Below are positions 36,126-50,800 of a stretch of DNA of 64,000 nucleotides, in pieces. The stretch lies in the NCBI GenBank assembly GCA_036186865.1, contig AP025065.1:9738244-9802243 (forward strand), read 5' to 3'. Below the pieces are notes generated by a model. That model saw only the letters and a program-made list of their open reading frames with translations, was not told the origin of the DNA and searched no databases. The position numbers and the translations under genes are program-made. Source of the stretch: Eustoma russellianum. Its lineage: Eukaryota > Streptophyta > Magnoliopsida > Gentianales > Gentianaceae. Each line of letters begins with the position of its first letter. Position 1 is the stretch's first letter.

Positions 36126-39100
36126 CATAGAAAATAACTTCAGAATGAAAGTCGTATTTCATTGATTCATTAAGCTGTACAACATGCTTAATTTATAACT
36201 ACATTTCTAGTCTATCTATGGTATAAATCTCTAACAAGATATGTCCTGATTTAATTACATGATATGATTTGATTTGATTACAATCAAATATTAAATTTAA
36301 TCTTTATCCAAATATTGGTAAGATCTATCACTCCCCTCAAGTTGGACATTGGGTCTTCAATGTTCAATTGTCTAGTGTGGACTCGAACACTCGATCAGTC
36401 ACGGCTTTGGTGAGGATGTGTGCTAACTAATCTCCTGATCATACAAATGGTATTTCGACAACTCCACTTTCGAGCTTTTCTTTGATGTGGTTCTATCATG
36501 TTGTATAGGATTCTTCGAAATACTAACCGCAGCCTTATTATCACATCTCAGTTGCGCCAGGGTTTTTAAGGGAACCCCTAATTCACTCAATAACATTTTT
36601 AACCATAAGACCTCCATTACTCCTTTTGCAATTCCTCTAAACTCTGCTTCTGCGCTTGATAGTGCCACCACCTTTTGTTTTTTACTTCTCCAAGTGACCA
36701 AATTTCCCCCAACTAGCGCAAAATACCCTGACGTAGATCTTCTATTTTTTGGGTCATCTGCTTAATCTGCATCAATATAGATTTCCACATCTAGATTGCC
36801 ATATTTTTTTTAATAGTATCCCGCGTCCTGGAGACCCCTTCAAGTATCTAACAATTCGCATTACAGCCTCTAAATGCTCCTTTTGCGGCTTATGCATGAA
36901 CTGACTCACAACCTCTACTGCATATGTAATGTCAGGATGAGTATAAGACAGGTAGATCAACTTTTCGACTAGCCTCTAATACTGCTCCTGATCAACCAAT
37001 GGTGCGTCACGATCTATTTTCAACTTCAGACTATCGACATTAGGACCTCGCAGGTTGTGCACTCTAGAATACCTGTCTTTGTTAAGAGGTAAAGTATGTA
37101 TTTTTTCTGCGATATAAAGATCCCCTGGCTGGACCGATGCAACTCTATTCCCAGAAAGTACTTCAGCTCGCCTGGGTCTTTCATCTCAAGCTCAGTAAAC
37201 AGCTGTTTTTGAAGTTCTGACATCTTCTCCTCGTCACTTCCTATATTGATCATATTGTCCACATAGATGATCAAGCATGTCACTAGTCTTCCTCTCCGTT
37301 TAATAAATAGAGCCTGATCGGCATTACTCTGACTATATCTGCATGTTTCATCATTCCTGTAAATCGTCCAAACCATACTCTTGGAGACTGCTTCAGGCCA
37401 TACAGAGACTTCTTGAGCCGACAGACTTCATTACTCCGAAAATCCTTTGAGAACCCCGGTGGTGCCTCCATATAGACTTCCTCTTTTAACTCCGGTGGTG
37501 CCTCCATGTAGGAACACATTTTTTACATCAAACTGTTGTAGCAGCCAACCTTTGTTTACAGCTACAGAGAACAAAACCCGGATTGTGTCAATCTTTGCTA
37601 CCGGACAGAAAGTTTTTGCATAGTCGATCCTATATGTCTGAGTGTACTCTTTCGCCACCAATCTTGCCTTGTACCTTTCAACTGTCATCCGCTTTGTATG
37701 TAATTGTGAATACCCATCTGCATCCCACCGGTTTTTTTCTTCTGTCGACACACACTTCTCCAATGTTCCATTTTTTTTAGGGCTCTCATTTTTGTATGTA
37801 TCGCCTCCCTCCATTCTGGTCTAGCACTTGCCTCTTTAGCATCTCTCGGTAGGTTCTCGTGACACAGAGATGTGAAGAATCCTTTGGCCTGCTCCCCATG
37901 GGTAAATTCACTGGGTACTTCAAGAATCGGGTCATATGTTTAGGCAAGTATCTTTTTGGTGGCACTCCTCCGGTTGCTCTGGGAGGAAGAATCCAGACCT
38001 GTTACTCAGGGGAGACATCATGATGACTATTTAAGTTAGGCAGATTGGCAGATAATAAGGTATCATCACGTGGTAGTATCATTAGGTGGTGTAGTATCAT
38101 CAGATGAAATTGTTAAGGGAGCAGGAAACAATGGTAAAGTATTACTTACCTCTGGAGGAACATTCTCATGAAGATGATTATTGGATGTGGCTTAGTGCAT
38201 TTTAGTCAATTCTTTTTTTGGCAGAGGTTGGCACGGTGGTGCCATCTGCTTGCCCTTGTTGGCCAGTCGTAGAGCTACTATAGTTATATAACCAGTCAAA
38301 GAGCTCACTCTGTGACTCCCCTTGAGCCGAAGACTGGGAGCCGTAGAAATATTCTGTTTCAGAAAAGTACAGTCCATAGTGATAAGAATGTGCTAAGTTT
38401 TTGGGTAATAACAACGATACCCTTTCTGATGAGAATCGTAGCCAACGAAGATACATTTCTCGGCACATGATTCGAGCTTCAAGCGCTCGGTCTTTGGTAT
38501 ATGGTTAAAGACGGAGCACCCAAACACTCAAGGTGGAAGAATAAGGACTAAGGGAATATTGACTTGTATAGATAATACATGTACATGAGTTTTAGAAGAG
38601 AGGATTTTAATAGGCAACTGGTTCGGCAAGTATGCAGAGGTAGCGACAGCTTCAGGCTAGAAAGATTTATGGACATTCGACTCAATTATCATGGCACGAG
38701 TCAACTCAAGGAGGCTTCGGTTTTTTTGTTCGGCAACCCCATTTTGTTGAAGAGTATAAGGGCAAGATGTTTGATGAATGAGATATTGGTCTCGGAAGTA
38801 GTTTTGTAGATCTGTAGACATGTATTCGCCCCCATTATCTGACCGGAGGACTTGAATTGTTTTATGGCATTGGGTGTTGACCATTTGGTAGAAATTACAA
38901 AAACGACATTGACATCGGACTTATATTTCAAAGAATATAACCTAACCATTCGGGAGAAATCATACACAAAGGTGATGAAATATTGAAACCCTTATGCAGT
39001 GGGAACATGTGCTAGGCCCTAAACATCAGAGTGGACTAAAACAATGCTCAACACGTGTATTATTTGGTCGGAAAGCACTGTTGTGTTGCTTAGCATGAAT

Positions 39101-40010
39101 GCAAGTTTCACAGTGAAAATCGTTTACAGACTTTGTAAACAAACTGAGAAAAAGAAACTTAAGATAACCGAATGAAAGGTGGCTCAAACGATGATGCTAC
39201 AACCATAGTTGCCGATGGACCGTCCCGTGGGCAAGCATAGACCGACCTGGTGAGTGACCTCATCAACGTAGTAAAGACCTCCGCGCTCAGTACCATGTCC
39301 AATGATCGCCTTTGATTGAATGTCCTGCAATAGGCAAAATGGGGATATATCGATACAACATAATTAAGCTGTTGAGTGACTTGACTAAGAGACAACAAGT
39401 TAGAAGATAAATCGGGAACATATAAACAGTTAGACAGTGTAAAATGTGGAGAGAAAGTGATTGGTCCGGTACCATGAATGGAAATTAAGTTGCCACTAGC
39501 GATTTCAATTTGGGTTTTGTGTGGGACAGTAAGTACAGAGAAGTTGTGGGACAATGGGGTTGTGGTATCTCATCCTCATATAACCCATGTATTTTATCTC
39601 AAAATATCCGATGTGAGACAATATTCTTAACAACTGTCCTCGCGTGGCAACGTGGCTTGACATGCACACGTGCCTTAGAACCCGTCCTCAATCACAAACC
39701 ACAAGCCAGTCATGAACATCTGGACTTGGGTGAGGAAAGACAATAAATAGCCAATCATAGGCAAAACAAGGTGTGATCCCACATTTTAAACCTGTTCTGA
39801 TACCATGCAGAAAATAACTTCGGAATGAAAGTCGTATTTCACTGATTCATTAAGCCGTACAACATGCTCAATTTATAACTACGTTTCTAGTCTATCTATG
39901 GTATAAATCTCTAACAAGACATGTCCTAATTTAATTACACGATATGATTTGATCTGATTATAATCAAATATTAAATTTAATCTTTAACGAAATCTTGATA
40001 AGATCTATCA
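36126..40010 (-). mobile_element. Ty1/copia retrotransposon, decayed and gag-less
   Basis: About 205-bp LTRs lie at 36126-36330 (3') and 39806-40010 (5'). They start TGATAGATCTT on the minus strand. The polypurine tract TTGAGGGGAG (36331-36340) abuts the 3' LTR. The primer site TGGTATCAGAAC (39794-39805) abuts the 5' LTR. The aligned 200 bases differ by 14 substitutions (11 transitions) and no indels, so it is an old insertion. Only about 240 bases lie between the primer site and protease, so gag is essentially missing. The short LTRs suggest the Ale-like group, without certainty. Confidence 0.85.
36423..39560 (-). pseudogene. copia pol remnant (PR-IN-RT-RNase H)
   Basis: Reading leftward: a protease/pre-integrase block (GPITFSPHFTLSNCLYVPDL, 39159-39554); an integrase core in two frames (RSDNGGEY, QQNGVAEQKNRSLLE, 38657-38884); RT pieces (VKNVFLHG, LKKSLYGLKQSPRVW, 37026-37814); and RNase H (SSAEAEFRGI, 36423-36960). 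The RT active-site motif reads YVDN rather than YVDD: Asn codon at 37254-37256. Near 37450-37510 a TGGAGGCACCACCGG word is duplicated and disrupts the block. Several frameshifts separate the pieces, so no protein is expected. Confidence 0.85.
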
Positions 40011-40502
40011 GCCTGGCTCATTCTCTCCGGAAATACCACCCTATTGGCTCACCACAGGGTATGATGTTGCGACATTCCTCTCTAGGTTGTATAACCAGCT
40101 TATGTGTAGAGAAATTTGATAAATGTTTAGAATGGTTTTTCAATGCCACATAAAATTTGTAAAACTACATAAAACCGATATGAATAATATTTTATGCTAT
40201 TATTCATACGCATCCAAAACAATCTTAACTCTAATGATAGTAATCTAGTTCGACTTATTCGTGTACGTTCATTGTTGAAAAATTAATGAAATATGATGCA
40301 AGGGGAGGAAAATTTGAAATATGTATTTGAAATACGAAGAATACAAGCTGATGTTTTATGTAATATTTTCATACTATTTAGTTAAGAAAGTTAATTGTTT
40401 CAGTGTTATATTCTCGACATATTTCAAAGCACAAGCTAGTATTATATATTGCTATGTAATGTACTAAAGAACAAAATTTACAGTTTTTAGTACAACATTA
40501 TG
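40011..40502. other. Intergenic, nothing recognised
   Basis: AT-rich flank of the copia element; no frame or repeat structure seen. Confidence 0.5.
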
Positions 40503-40504
40503 TA

Positions 40505-40754
40505 TTCCTTCAGTTCCAAAATGTTGTCCTCTTTTTCATTTTGGTTGATCCTAAAAATATTTTTATTTTCTAAGAAATGGTAAATTGATATAGTCAAAGT
40601 TTATATACTAACTTTTCAATTAACACTTACATAATTTCTCTATTTTATCTCAATTAAACAACTAAAGACAGAACAAAAATAGTAGTGTATAACGTTTGAC
40701 TTTTCTAAATTGGGTTCAATCAAACTAACACAATATTTTTGAAACGAAGAGAGT
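40505..40754. mobile_element. Stowaway-like MITE
   Basis: Left end TTCCTTCAGTTCCAAAATG after TA. Right end TTTTTGAAACGAAGAGAG before TG. These are imperfect inverted ends of the Stowaway (Tc1/mariner) consensus type. At 250 bp, AT-rich and without coding sequence, it fits the group. The right TA duplicate appears mutated to TG. Confidence 0.7.
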
Positions 40755-41499
40755 GACAATCAAGATTAAACCGATCACACAAATATGAATTCCCTTTATC
40801 ACATCACACATACTTTTGTCATACTTTGATAGTACCACACCTTTTTGGTCGATACCGACCGGTATGTACAATTCGGCCTTTAGGTTGAAAACGTTAAATG
40901 CCAATTTTGTACCTGTAAAACTAGCATTTTATACCCAAAAAAATACAGGCCAGTATCGATATTAGGGTTATTTCGGCTTACAATTGCTTGGTACAATCCA
41001 TATGAGGGGTATATGAGTAGATAATGACTAATTATGGGAAGCACGATTGATATTACCATTAAAAATTTATGTCTCAAACGTTTTACTTTATGTGATGTTG
41101 TTCACAATTGCGTATAGATCTTGATAAGTTCCCATCACCTTCACTGAAACAATATTGACAACTATGACTTCAGTCCGTCTAAAATAAATTACAGTTAAGA
41201 ATTTTATGAGGGAATTAACATTAATTATATAATCAGTATTGCATGTTTTTTCTAAAAAGAAAATGACTCACTAGATTAGGTGAGCTTCTTTCACGATTAA
41301 ATACTTTTGGATGGCCAAACAAAAACATGTGAATGACAAACTGCCGCATCTGTATGCTTTAGATAATCTGGTTAAGGTTGTGGTAAAATATGAAATTGGT
41401 GTAGGGAAAGACAAGATGAATGGGCTACATGTGGATAGTTAAATGGGTAATACTTTTGCGATCAATAATCCTTTACTTTTTTTTAATGTGATTAGACAT
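40755..41499. other. Intergenic, nothing recognised
   Basis: AT-rich, no defended feature. Confidence 0.45.
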
Positions 41500-41835
41500 T
41501 TTATGTAGATTTTGTTACCTTTTTTTATCTTTGTCTTTTATTATTTGTATATATCCACGGTTATAACTATTTTAATATTGTAAGTTTTCTATTTGTGTTT
41601 ACTAAATTCTTTCACTAGTACATTAGCATATCATATTCTTATTATTGTTTTATCTATGCAGTATATATATAGCCGGTCTCAGTGGAAACAAAATCTTTAT
41701 TCCTTGAGATGGAGGTATTGTTTCTCTTTCTCCCACTCTCCCAAACCCTATCGATAGCTTTTGCTGTCGATGAGACCCTAGCGATAGCTTTTGCTGTCAA
41801 TGGGATATAATGAGTATGGTTGTTGTTGTAATCGT
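41500..41835 (+). repeat. SINE/LINE-like tail repeat, copy 2
   Basis: Matches 24640-24988. The hairpin word AGCTTTTGCTGTC is duplicated (41757-41800). It ends ATAATGAGTATGGTTGTTGTTG, the TTG-type tail of Au-like SINEs. Confidence 0.6.
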
Positions 41836-44209
41836 TTACTTTTTTTCTCCAGGAAAAATAAATATTTTTATTTGAAAATCTTCTTCTTAGGCAACAAGGT
41901 CAAAAACATGGCATAAAGATTACTCCGTGGACATAAAGATTGGAAGCCACGATATTCTCCAATCGTAACCGAGCTTATCAATAAAGTCTAGGAGGTACAT
42001 CTCTCCTTTCGATAAAGAAAAATTTCAAACATATTAAACATCAAATTCAATCTCAAACTGCTCAATTATTTGCTTCAAGCAAATGTACATTTAAAATATA
42101 AGTCCAATATAATCTCTACATTTGATCTCCAACAACATATTATACACGTTTGATAAACATTTGAGTCAGGTCAGAATCCAATTACGTTTGATAAACATTT
42201 AAGTCAAATAAAAAAATAGGGATCAACGTTGGTCTCCTTCTTCGGCCGCCTGCTCTCAGCAGCACCAGACTTCACCAGCACGTAAGTCAGCAATTTTTAT
42301 GTGGATTCAATCACCTTTGTAGAGACTATTTTATGGCACCTTTTTCCTATGTCGCTGCAATTTGTTCCCTTCCCCCTCTCTAAAACAAACCCGAATATGC
42401 TTGTAACATCAGTGCTATTCATACTCATGTGAATGATGTAATTGCTTTCCCCAACCCTATTGAAAAGGGAAAAAAGATCATTTTATAACGTTCTTCATTA
42501 ATCCACCACTATTAAAGCAACATCATTTTTCCGATCTGCATTATCTCTTGATTCTTCTTGGAAGCTAAAAGTGATTCTTCTTTTATTCCTATGCACCTAT
42601 AAATAAATTGCTGGAACGGTTGGTTTCCGGCAGTCTTTCGTATGGTGGCTGGCATGCCATGGAAGAACACGGCTGCCAATAGCAATCTATCGTTCATCAT
42701 CTTGTATAATTTTTATACTTCTTAAACACTTAGGCTGAGAAAGAATTATAAAAAAAATAGATCGTAATTTCTTAATCTCCCATCTATCGTTCATTCTACA
42801 TCCACTTTCTTTCTTCTATATAAAACAACTGTAAACCAAAATTTCACAATTCTGAAATTTTGGAATATTTACCATATATTTCATGGACAGAACTGCACAG
42901 ATCTCTGTATGCTCTGTTTTCGCAATATGAGAGGATTTTGGACATTGTAGCACTGAAAACGCCTAAGCTACGGGGGCAGCATGGGTTGTCTTTAGTGAAA
43001 TTACTGCTGCAAGCAACACAGTTTGACAGATGTAGGGTTTCTTATTTTATGATAAATCTATGGTGAGTGAGGTAAAATGTTTCAAATCCTGGGAAAGATA
43101 GGTTTATTTTGAATTTTGATGGCTTTTTTTTAATACTTTGCTCGGCCCTTCTAGTACGGATGGGTATGCATCAGAAAGAAAAGATGGCTAGCTCACCATT
43201 AATGACAAATTCTAACAAAGAGTATTGTCATCATCTAGTACACATTCTTGTTTAAGCTTCTGAAAGGCATGCGAGAAGTGAGTTTAGTTTAGTTTGGAGT
43301 TCAAGAAGTAGATGGATATATGCAGTCATTTCCTGAATCTATAATTTACTCCACATCTTCAGCACACTTTACTGTATTTTCCGCCAACTAGAGATGCTTC
43401 TCAGCCTCTACCATCGCCTCAAAATGTGTCATTTTATGAGGCAAGGTGAAGATATGGGTGAAAATGGAGGTTTGAAGGTAGAAGTTGAGTGTAGGAAATG
43501 AAATATGATGAAACGACCGAAATGCCTTTATTCTGGCGAAATTATCCATAAAAATGTCATTTTCTCACGGTCCAAAAGAACAAGGGGCTAAGTACATAAT
43601 TTTAAACACCATGGGGCAAAAAAATAAACAGACATAGTACAGGAAGACAAAAGGTGATTTTCCCTTGGAAAAAATCAGATCACCAACCAATCCAATTACC
43701 TAACTACCTCTAATGCATTTCGTGAGTTGGTTGGACCAATCCATAAAGCAAGCATCAACTCTGCATTTCTTCATTTGCTTGATTCATTTACACCACAGCA
43801 CATAGATAGAGCAATCTTTTGAGTTTTGTTTTCTGTTTTGGACATTCTGACACCACCTTTTTTTTTTACTTTCTTTTCTCTTTTTCCTGGTTCGAGAGGT
43901 GGGTGGGTAAAGCGGGGGAGGGGGGGGGGAGGGGAAAAAGAGGGACTCAGGGAAGAGAGTACAAGAATATGAGTGTCCAGTCAAAATATATAATAACTGT
44001 TACTTCACAATATAAGAATGTCGAATATACACAACCTTACCTATATGTTATAAACACATAAAAATTGTTTTCCAATAACACAAGTAAAATTGCGTCAAGA
44101 TGTGTCAATTAACTTTTACTCAATATAAGAAAAGCGGCCAATTTAGTGGGTCGTTTTACTTTATTCTACCATATTCCAAAATCAAGAAAGAGTTTGTCCT
44201 TTATTCCAT
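41836..44209. other. Intergenic, downstream side of INT1
   Basis: No coding sequence recognised. It includes a CT/GC-richer patch near 42225-42285 and a G-run (43915-43935). Small frames at 42512 and 42860 lack motifs. Confidence 0.5.
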
Positions 44210-44218
44210 GAGAAATAG

Positions 44219-44406
44219 CGGATGAGATCACATGAGGCCAAAAGTGAGGTCATTTGTGAGACCTCCTATCAGCATCCGCCACGTGTTAAAAAAAAGTCAT
44301 TTATTAAAAAAAGAAATTTTAATCCCTTGAAAATTTTAACACATGACGGCTGATGATAGGAGCCCTCACAAATGGCCTCAATTTTAACGTCCTTTGATCT
44401 CATCCG
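44219..44406. mobile_element. MULE-type MITE, 188 bp
   Basis: A near-complete inverted repeat. The left arm is CGGATGAGATCA...CCTCCTATCA. The right arm is its complement with a few differences. Perfect 9-bp duplications GAGAAATAG lie at 44210-44218 and 44407-44415. Subterminal TTGTGAG and CACGTGTT boxes match the larger element at 54315, so it is probably a deletion derivative of that family. Confidence 0.9.
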
Positions 44407-44809
44407 GAGAAATAGAGTCCAGTCCAAGAAGTATCAGAACATAAATCTAACTCAGAATCGAGAAAGCGGTACGGTAGCATCTGTATGAGCAAAATCCATG
44501 GTATCTTTCCTTTCACAAAAAATTTCCACAATATGCATTCTTACATTTGAGAATTATAAAATGCAACAATCTGCTCATGACACTCCTTATACAAATACTT
44601 GATTGCTAGCTGGCTCTCAAGCAGGCCTTTTTATAATATAGACCAGCCTTTGCAGAGCTTTTCACCCGAGCCGGACTCGCCGGCTCAAGCTCAAGTACAA
44701 CCATTTTTTTTTTCTTTACCACATAACATATGCATATAATAAGCCCTGCAGAAGGTAGCTCAAAATACCAAAATAAAGCAGGGAAAAAATCCTCACACCA
44801 TATATTCCC

Positions 44810-47800
44810 TTAAGCCAAATTTCCACCTTCCAGAAGAGGCTCTGTGTTTCCTGCCTTCCCCCAAGCTCTTTCCTTCCATACCCTCTCCACTTCCTCAAAT
44901 GACAAGCCCTTTGTCTCTGGCACAAAGACCATGACGAACACAAAAGCTATCACTGCCACTGCGGCGAATATCAGGAACGCCACGCTGATTCCTAGTGCTT
45001 CAGCTATGGAAAGAAAACTCTGGGCCACAATAAGATTACATGTCCAGTTAACCGTTGCAGACATGCCACTACATACACCACGGTAGGATTCAGGATAGAT
45101 CTCCGAGTTCACAGCCCATGGTACAGGGCCCATTCCAGGTGCGAAGAATGCAATATAGAGAGCCAAACCTAAAATGGCTAGCCATCCATAATAACCATCA
45201 GTCTGGTCTGATGATTCCAAGAAAAACGCGACTGATATTAAAACAAGAGAGATGGTCACTCCAAACAAGCTACTAAGAACTAACTTCCTACGACCATAGT
45301 GATCAATAAGGTAAATTCCAACTACTGTGCCCAAAGCATTGATAACAGCCACAATGAGGGACAAAATAAGTGCTAATTGATTGGCATGGAAACCAGCCAT
45401 CTGCATTATAGTTGCACTGTAATACATCACTGTATTGACGCCTGTTAACTGCTGAAATGCCTGCACATTTGGACACGACTATTCAAATTCAGGTACCCAA
45501 AAGCTTTTTGTTCCACAGAGTCAAAAGGGATTAAACAACCAGAGTACTGATAGAAATGCATATCAAGGCAACAATCCTAAATATCAAAAACCAAAAGCGC
45601 ACTGCAACTTTACCTGGAGTCCAGCTCCGGCAATAAATGCAAGTCTCATTTCTTTAGATTTGAATACATCCCAGAAACTGACAGAATTCTTTCTAATGCG
45701 CTCTTCTTCTAATGCAGTTGCAAGCTGATCAAGTTCATCCTCCAATCGAGAAGGATCATATATTTTCGAGAGAACAACAATGGCTCGAGATTTTTCCTTC
45801 TGTAAGATATCAAAACATGAAGTCCCTTACTAAAACGATCAAAAATTACATTGTCCAAAGAAGTAACTATGATGATGGATGAACGACCTTCATATAGAGC
45901 CAGCGAGGAGATTCAGGCAAGAATAGCATGAGGAAAAACTGAACGACTGCTGGCACCCCAGATATTCCAAGCATCCATCGCCATGTTCCTGGTACCTGAT
46001 CAACCATTCAAATAAATAAAACCTCCAAATAATGGAATAATAAGCAGTCAGTAATCATGCTGACAGGCTGTTGAAATGTGAAAAACATGAACGCACTTCA
46101 CAGCTTGATAATTGATAAATGATTTATCACAACTATGTACTTGTTCTCTTCAAAATTTAGATTAAATCAGTTGCTGCTTTGACACTTCTACATTCCATTA
46201 AAAGAAATCTTGTTCTTCGCAACACAAAATGGAGAAGAAGCAGGCAACTGGATGGGGGTTTCATTTTTTTTTTCTCCAGTTTTCCAACTTTTATTTTCAA
46301 GCTCAGTCAAAGGAGAAAAAAAAGTGTATGTAAAGGTTGAACTTTCATAGCCCTTGTCTGATAATTTTGTTCATTGCCCTAATTCCTTTTGAAATGAGGC
46401 ATTAAAAAGGAAACGAAGTGGGAAATCAAATAATTACAGAAGAGTATATTGCACAAAAATTGTCCCATGCCTATTAATTGAAGTGAGTGCAAGATTTTCC
46501 TTGAAAACTTTACAGCAAAACTCAAGGAGATCAAAATATTTTATTCGATAAACATTGAGAAACCCCATCTTTCCCAACCGCTGGATGGAGAAACATCATT
46601 TACCAGCAGTCAAAAACACAGATATTTACATCTACATTCACATGAAGTAATCAATTTGACGTCAAAGTTTATTATATGCTCCTAAATCAAGGCCTATCAT
46701 ACATATAGAAGCTAAACATTAAGAGAGTGGGGTTCTGTGCTTGATAAATAAAAATTTAGTTAAGTTTAAAGCTACATACAATTCCAAATTCATGTCAGAG
46801 ACCACTACTGGACTGTATTTCAGCCAGTGTTTAACAGACATTAGAATATCATAAAACTAGTAAAATCAGATCATCGAGAAGTAAATTAGCCATTAAAATC
46901 CAGAGCAAGTACTCCTATTTTTAAGAGGAAACACAACATCAGCACCAGAACTTCTATCTTCCAGACACATACCGACCATCACTGAGCATACTGCCTCACA
47001 CATTGTGAAATAATTTAATTAAAATAAAAAGAATTGTACATGGAAATGTATAAAACCAAAGATGATATCGTAGTGTGTAGACAGGGACCGAGTTTAGCAG
47101 CCTTATGCCCCAAAACAACCCAGAATACCAATATAATAGCTTGATGAAAGCATAAATATTTTGACAAGTGCAAAAATCGAACATCTAAGAGTCAATATAG
47201 CAAAGAAAGATGATTCTAGAATGGGATACTGCAATAATAGTCATGATTTGATATCCTAGTGGATGCAACAAAATATGACCATTAACAGACACAATGGAAG
47301 TGAGTGTCATATAAGAATAGTTAATGGTAGACAACAACAAACAATGAACAATAACGTGGACGTGTTAGCAACCGCACGAGTCACATAGCCAAATAATGTA
47401 GACTAACATAGGCAAAAGAAGAAACAGTTCCCCAAAGGATAGTTACTCATTGCGACATAAAGAAGCAAAGCCCATATTCTATCTGGATCCTGCCTCCTCA
47501 AACTGCACAATGGAAAACCCTTCATGCCATGATAACAATATTAAAAACATCAATTAAAGGTCTCCCTTGTAAAGAACGTTAACGTCATAATGTGCAAAAT
47601 CAGTGGTTTGATGCGGTATGATAATACAGTGCAAGAAAGAGAGCACAGGACCAAAAAGAGCAGGCTGGAGTATCAGTATGCCAGTATGTACAGTAGAGTA
47701 ACAAATACTGTAAACCGTAACCTTTTATGTTTCTCTTCATTAACATCTAGCACTTGAAGGTATATCACACTTGCTTACCTAACAAAGAAAGTGTGAGCAA

Positions 47801-50800
47801 CATTCATTTGCTCCACGAAGTATTGCCTTCAATCCTGCCACGCACTGACAACAATCCAAATGATCCATTTCCAATACGAGGTTTTGACTTTTGACTTGGT
47901 TAAAAGAGACTCAAGTATGCTTAATTTTTTAATGAGTGTGTTTCGTTAATTATCATTAAATTATCTGCAACTTCTCCTTCATATGTGGGAAGACGGGTAC
48001 TATAAGGAAGGTGATGAGCTTGTTATTGAAATTTGTGGTTGGCGCATGCATGAGATGTGCTGGAATGTTTAAAAATTGTAAGTGAAACGCTTCCTCAATT
48101 ACTTAATGTTTTTTAAGATGCGGTCATCTCAAGGCACAAGACTTGAGGTTTTCACAAAAGTAATGATACCAAAGCAAATTAGACTCGAGTGTTCCAGCAC
48201 CTAAAACATTGTGACACACGTTCAATACTCTTTTCAACATCAACTTCAAATAAAGCTCAGGATTTCCATCCATTTCTACTAAAAAATATGGCACACTTCT
48301 TTGGGGCAAAAGGTTAACTGATTATCACAAGTAGATGGAATAAAACTGACCAGCTTATGTTCCTCAAATTTTCAAGTACTGTTCATAACAAACATCAGTA
48401 AAGAAGAAACCAATACGAAAAAGGAAAGTTGAGAGAGAGCAAACTGACCTCAGTGAAAGCAATATTCACAAGGTAGGAAAGAAACTGTCCACAAGTGATC
48501 ATGAGCACATTAGTACTCACAAGGCCTCCCCTTATCTCCGATGGGGACGCTTCAGCAATGTATGTAGGAGCAGTTATAGAGGCCACACCTACGCCAAAAC
48601 CAACCATAAGTCTACCAGTAATAAGGACATATGGATTTGGAGATACAGCCATGGTAATGGAACCAAGCGCAAAAACAACATCAGCAAAAAGAGTTGCTTT
48701 TTTGCGTCCATAGGCATCATTAATCCAGCCACCAGTTGCAGCTCCAATCATAGCACCGAACAAAGCCATGCTAACAATGGTTTCCTACAATATTGAAATA
48801 AAGAGAATAAATATCAAAGGAAGAATTTTTTGGGAAGGGGTATAAACCATAGACTTCCTAAATGTAGACATGCAATCCCCATACGTCACTGCATATGCTT
48901 CATATAAGAACATGAACTGATAAATTTCACATTGCTTCCAAGGCAGTTATCTTGAACCACATCTATCTTTACAGCTATACGAAAAATAAGCTTATTCATT
49001 CATGAGGGAGTCGAATGAGGCCAAGTAGAGACACTGCACTTCCACTGTGATTACCACATTACAATTCTCATCCTATCCTCTAAGTCAACAACCCCATCCA
49101 ATCCACCCACCGGCCCCAACCAAACCAAAAGACAAGGGGTAAAAAAAGGGAGGGGGGGGGGGGGGGGGAGAAAGAAGCGTTGTTTCCTACATGGAGACAA
49201 TCCTCCGACCATTAGCTCTAGCTGAAATGCTTGCTGCATAGTTCAACACCAGCTTTTCTTGTCTCAGCCAACATAGTGCTTACTTTCTTCCTCCGCCCAT
49301 ACCAGGAACTAGAAGAGACAAATAAAAAAAAATTCTTTCCAAAACAAGTCTACCACCTAAAATATTTATAAACAAGTCCTAAACAATCCGTTTCTTCTGG
49401 TCCCTCCCCTTTCAAAACCGTTACTAGCGGAGCCGACGCCAAAGGTCAATATCACCAAATTCAGCATATGCACGGGAAACATTGCAGCCTAGTTACCTGT
49501 AAGAAACTACTCTGAGCAACTTGATCGAAATCATCACGAATGTACAAAAGGGCTCCTGAGATTACTCCTGCAAACAATGGATAAATACACTTAAGTTAAT
49601 AGCAGAAACCTCATGCCAAACGTACTAAAAAAAAGCATCAAAACTATTTTTCTTAAGCTTTATTACTGGAAGTAACCAAAAACAGAGGGGTGCGTGTGTA
49701 TGCGTGTGTGTATACACAAACACCTCTGTGTGTGTGTCTGTATGGTTGTATGTATGTTGTGCGCGTGTATGTTTGTATGTATGCTATGTGTGTGTGTGTG
49801 ATGTTTGTATGTGTGTTATATGTGTGTATGTGCGCGTGTTTGTGCATGTATAAGGGTGTATACGAACACACATTTATATAAAGTCAAATCAAATTTGTCC
49901 CAAGTCTTTCCAAAATTCATTTGGAATATAGAGTCACAGGTATTGTCGATTGATCGTCAGAAAACCTGTTGACCCTAGGCAAGACCCAGTTATTGGTTCT
50001 CATCGCTTCCCCAATAAAAAGCGAAAAATAAAACTGTAGCCAAGAACCATTGTCTTCAAATCACCCACTTCTTTATTCAATACCTGAAGATCATCTTTTT
50101 TTTTTTTTTTTTTTTTTTGTAATTCTACCTAAAGATCATCGAATAATATCTTCCAAATTTAAGCGTTATATTTCTTGAATTTACTCATGATAAGACTATA
50201 TATATACACACATACACACATATAGACACACACAAACACATATATATATGCGCGCGCGTGTGTTATCTAAACCTTTACCCCTTTTCTTTCCCCAAGTATC
50301 ATTCTTGTAAGAAAAAGCTTCTTGAAAGTTCCTAGAGATAAAAACAGACAAGACATTCCTGAAAGGAAAAATCATAACTCTATGAACTCAAAAATAAAAA
50401 TTCACAAAACTTAACATATTATTTTTAATTTCAGTTAAGAAATTGATTCTCAGATCAAAATGGAAAGAACTATAATATGCTAAAAGAAAATAAACAAAAC
50501 GCTATTTCTACAGGGAACAAAGACGAAATCGCTTATTCTCACAGAGAACAGAGGACACACTTTTACTGATAAAAAGAAAAGAAAACAATAAAGATCAAAA
50601 ATACTAAAGCAAAATTAAAGAAAAAGGAAGCTTACAAGAGAATCAAACCCAAAAATAGAAAGAAAAAGAAAAAAAATCAAGCGATTATGAAAGAGAAGTA
50701 CACAACTCTTGCTAAATCTATACAACATTAAAAAGAAAAAGAAAAAGAAGAAGAAGAAGAAGAAACAAATCTTCACCTGTATCATAACCGAAGAGGAGGC

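Noticed and set aside
42860..43066. Small gene at 42860
   Set aside because: No homologous motif, no start or splice context, no flanking support.
49653..49881. Small proteins in both strands of a TG repeat
   Set aside because: Products of a dinucleotide repeat inside an INT1 intron.
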